From Salipaludibacillus agaradhaerens (GTDB taxonomy: Bacteria; Bacillota; Bacilli; Bacillales; Salisediminibacteriaceae): a stretch of DNA of 64,000 nucleotides. Positions 62,750-64,000 of the stretch are shown piece by piece. Position 1 is the stretch's first letter; every line of letters begins with the position of its first letter. Made by a program: the position numbers and the translations under genes. Below the pieces are notes generated by a model. That model did no database searches. It saw only the letters and a list, made by a program, of their open reading frames with translations, and was not told the origin of the DNA. The stretch spans positions 2,754,869 to 2,818,868 of the forward strand of contig NZ_KV917378.1 of the NCBI RefSeq assembly GCF_002019735.1. Direction: 5' to 3'.

Positions 62750-63976
62750 ATGATGACTAATAAACACAACAAATGGGTTTATCCCGGTATTTTACTTATG
62801 GCTATAGGGGTTTCACATATTGGTGAATGGGTATTCCTTATCGCTATGAACCTTATCATATTCGATATGACAGGGTCCCCTTTTGCTATCACCATTTTAT
62901 ATGCTACAAAACCTTTAGCCGCAGTAATGACGATGGTATGGGCTGGTGGTCTCATTGACAGGTTAAATAAACGCCGGCTTATGATTATTTTAGATGCCAG
63001 CCGCGCATTTCTTATTTGCTTACTCCCTTTTACTTCTTCCCTGGCTATCATTTATATGATGATTTTTATAATTAATATGGGCAGTGCTATCTTCCAACCC
63101 GTTTCCCTTACTTATATAACTAAGTTAATTCCTAAAGAAAAAAGGAAACGGTTTAACTCATTATACAGCTTAATGACCTCTGGCGCTTTTCTAATCGGCC
63201 CAGCTTTGGCAGGAGTCATGTTTATCTTAGGAGACCCACACTTCGCTATTTTTATGAATGCTATTGCATTATTACTATCAGCTATTGTGACTTGCTTTCT
63301 CCCTGACCCTGAGAAAGGAACGCTAAACCCCCCAATATCCCCCTTTTCCTTTTATGAATTAAAAAAGGACTGGATATTGGTGATACATTTTAGTTTTTCG
63401 AATCGTTATATAATGAGCATCTATTTTTTATTTAGCTTAACAATGGTCATTATGACGTCGGCTATCGATTCACTTGAAGCAGCTTTTGCTAAAGATGTTC
63501 TCTTGTTAACTGATGAGAGATATGGTTTTCTCGTGAGTATAGCGGGCGGGGGAATCCTTTTAGGTGCCTTCATAACCACATTTGTTGTTTCCTATATTTC
63601 AACTCATTTTTTAATTGGCTTCGCCAGTCTTTTCGTAGCCTTTGGCTACCTTATTTACGCTACATCTTCCTCCCTTCCAATGGCAGGAGTCGGCTTTTTT
63701 ATCATTGGCTTCTTTATCGCATTCGCAAATACTGGTTTTCTAACATTCTTTCAAAATAACATCCCTGTTAAAGCAATGGGACGCATTGGCAGTGCTTATA
63801 GCTTTATTGAAGCTACTCTAACAGTTGCCGCCACACTTATGATTGGTGTCTCAGCTTCTATTTTCTCGTTACAAACGGTTGTTATATACGGGAGTATCAC
63901 AATGTTAACTTTCGCTTTATGTTTATGTGTGATAAACATACTTCCTATTAAACACATAAAAAAGACACTCTCATAA
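62750..63976 (+). CDS. MFS transporter under T-box control
   Basis: This major facilitator of 408 residues has about 12 membrane helices. Between helices 2 and 3 it has the MFS motif A-like AGGLIDRLNKRRLMIILD, and the N-terminal half has the MFS_3 pattern (GVSHIGEWVFLIAMNLIIFD...). Several in-frame starts exist (TTG 62735, ATG 62744, 62750, 62753); GGAGGGT fits the ATG at 62750. The T-box implies an amino-acid related substrate, perhaps proline or threonine, but the family includes drug and siderophore exporters, so the direction and the substrate are open. Confidence 0.85.
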   Translation: MMTNKHNKWVYPGILLMAIGVSHIGEWVFLIAMNLIIFDMTGSPFAITILYATKPLAAVMTMVWAGGLIDRLNKRRLMIILDASRAFLICLLPFTSSLAIIYMMIFIINMGSAIFQPVSLTYITKLIPKEKRKRFNSLYSLMTSGAFLIGPALAGVMFILGDPHFAIFMNAIALLLSAIVTCFLPDPEKGTLNPPISPFSFYELKKDWILVIHFSFSNRYIMSIYFLFSLTMVIMTSAIDSLEAAFAKDVLLLTDERYGFLVSIAGGGILLGAFITTFVVSYISTHFLIGFASLFVAFGYLIYATSSSLPMAGVGFFIIGFFIAFANTGFLTFFQNNIPVKAMGRIGSAYSFIEATLTVAATLMIGVSASIFSLQTVVIYGSITMLTFALCLCVINILPIKHIKKTLS

Positions 63977-63988
63977 GAGAATGTCTTT
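63957..63988 (-). terminator. Hairpin at the end of the MFS gene, T run on the minus strand
   Basis: AAAGACACTCTC and GAGAATGTCTTT pair over about 11 bp with one mismatch. The T run (GTCTTTTTTATG) is on the minus strand, which suggests a minus-strand gene just past the window edge. The stop codon of the MFS gene lies inside the stem and loop, and the hairpin may serve both genes. Confidence 0.6.
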
Positions 63989-64000
63989 AGTCGCTCAGCG

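Overview
The window is a 64 kb stretch of a spore-forming Bacillaceae chromosome of moderately low GC. Gene order and protein sequences match the origin-proximal region of Bacillus subtilis that runs from the csfB/yaaO/tmk area to lysS and the next rRNA operon. It is shown here in reverse complement, so almost every gene is on the minus strand. The exact genus cannot be fixed by eye. A secreted rhamnogalacturonan lyase with a FIMAH-type C-terminus would fit an environmental, possibly alkaliphilic or halophilic, Bacillaceae, but that is inference.

Layout from left to right. The 3'-truncated 16S rRNA gene (1-1439) with two tandem promoters lies downstream of lysS. Then come the folate/PABA operon (pabB-pabA-pabC-folP-folB-folK-yazB-dusB-lysS, about 2-9.7 kb), cysK, hslO, coaX, ftsH, hpt and tilS, and an inserted pair of ThrE-type exporter genes. 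These are followed by the sporulation/cell-division block yabT-yabS-spoIIE, yabR, divIC, yabQ, yabP, rqcP, yabN, yabM and spoVT, then mfd, fin, pth, ctc, prs, glmU. An IS3-family element (37697-38970) sits between glmU and spoVG. Beyond it are spoVG, purR, ispE, sspF, veg, yabG, rsmA, rnmV, yabE, tatD and metG with a T-box leader. abrB reads on the plus strand, and then rsmI, yazA, trmN6, yabA, ricT, holB, darA, tmk, yaaO and gin (csfB). The right end (59.1-64 kb, plus strand) is accessory: a catabolite-controlled, secreted PL11 rhamnogalacturonan lyase and an MFS transporter behind its own T-box riboswitch.

How the parts work together. Most genes are housekeeping (translation, rRNA and tRNA modification, folate, PRPP, peptidoglycan precursors, replication control). 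They are interleaved with sporulation regulators: SpoIIE activates sigma F, Fin and Gin restrain sigma F and sigma G, SpoVT and SpoVG are later regulators, and AbrB is the transition-state regulator repressed by Spo0A. Several control sites can be read directly: the 21-bp-spaced spoIIE promoter, 0A boxes at abrB, a sigma-H-like spoVG promoter, consensus veg and yabE promoters, two T-boxes and a cre site.

Most notable points: (i) an IS3-family element inserted inside the loop of the spoVG intrinsic terminator, with a frameshifted transposase; (ii) a T-box leader, apparently reading a Pro (or Thr) codon, controlling an MFS transporter; (iii) a split ThrE exporter pair whose end overlaps tilS; (iv) a modular FN3-PL11-FIMAH lyase under a near-consensus cre site. 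No clearly novel multi-gene defence or biosynthetic system was found.
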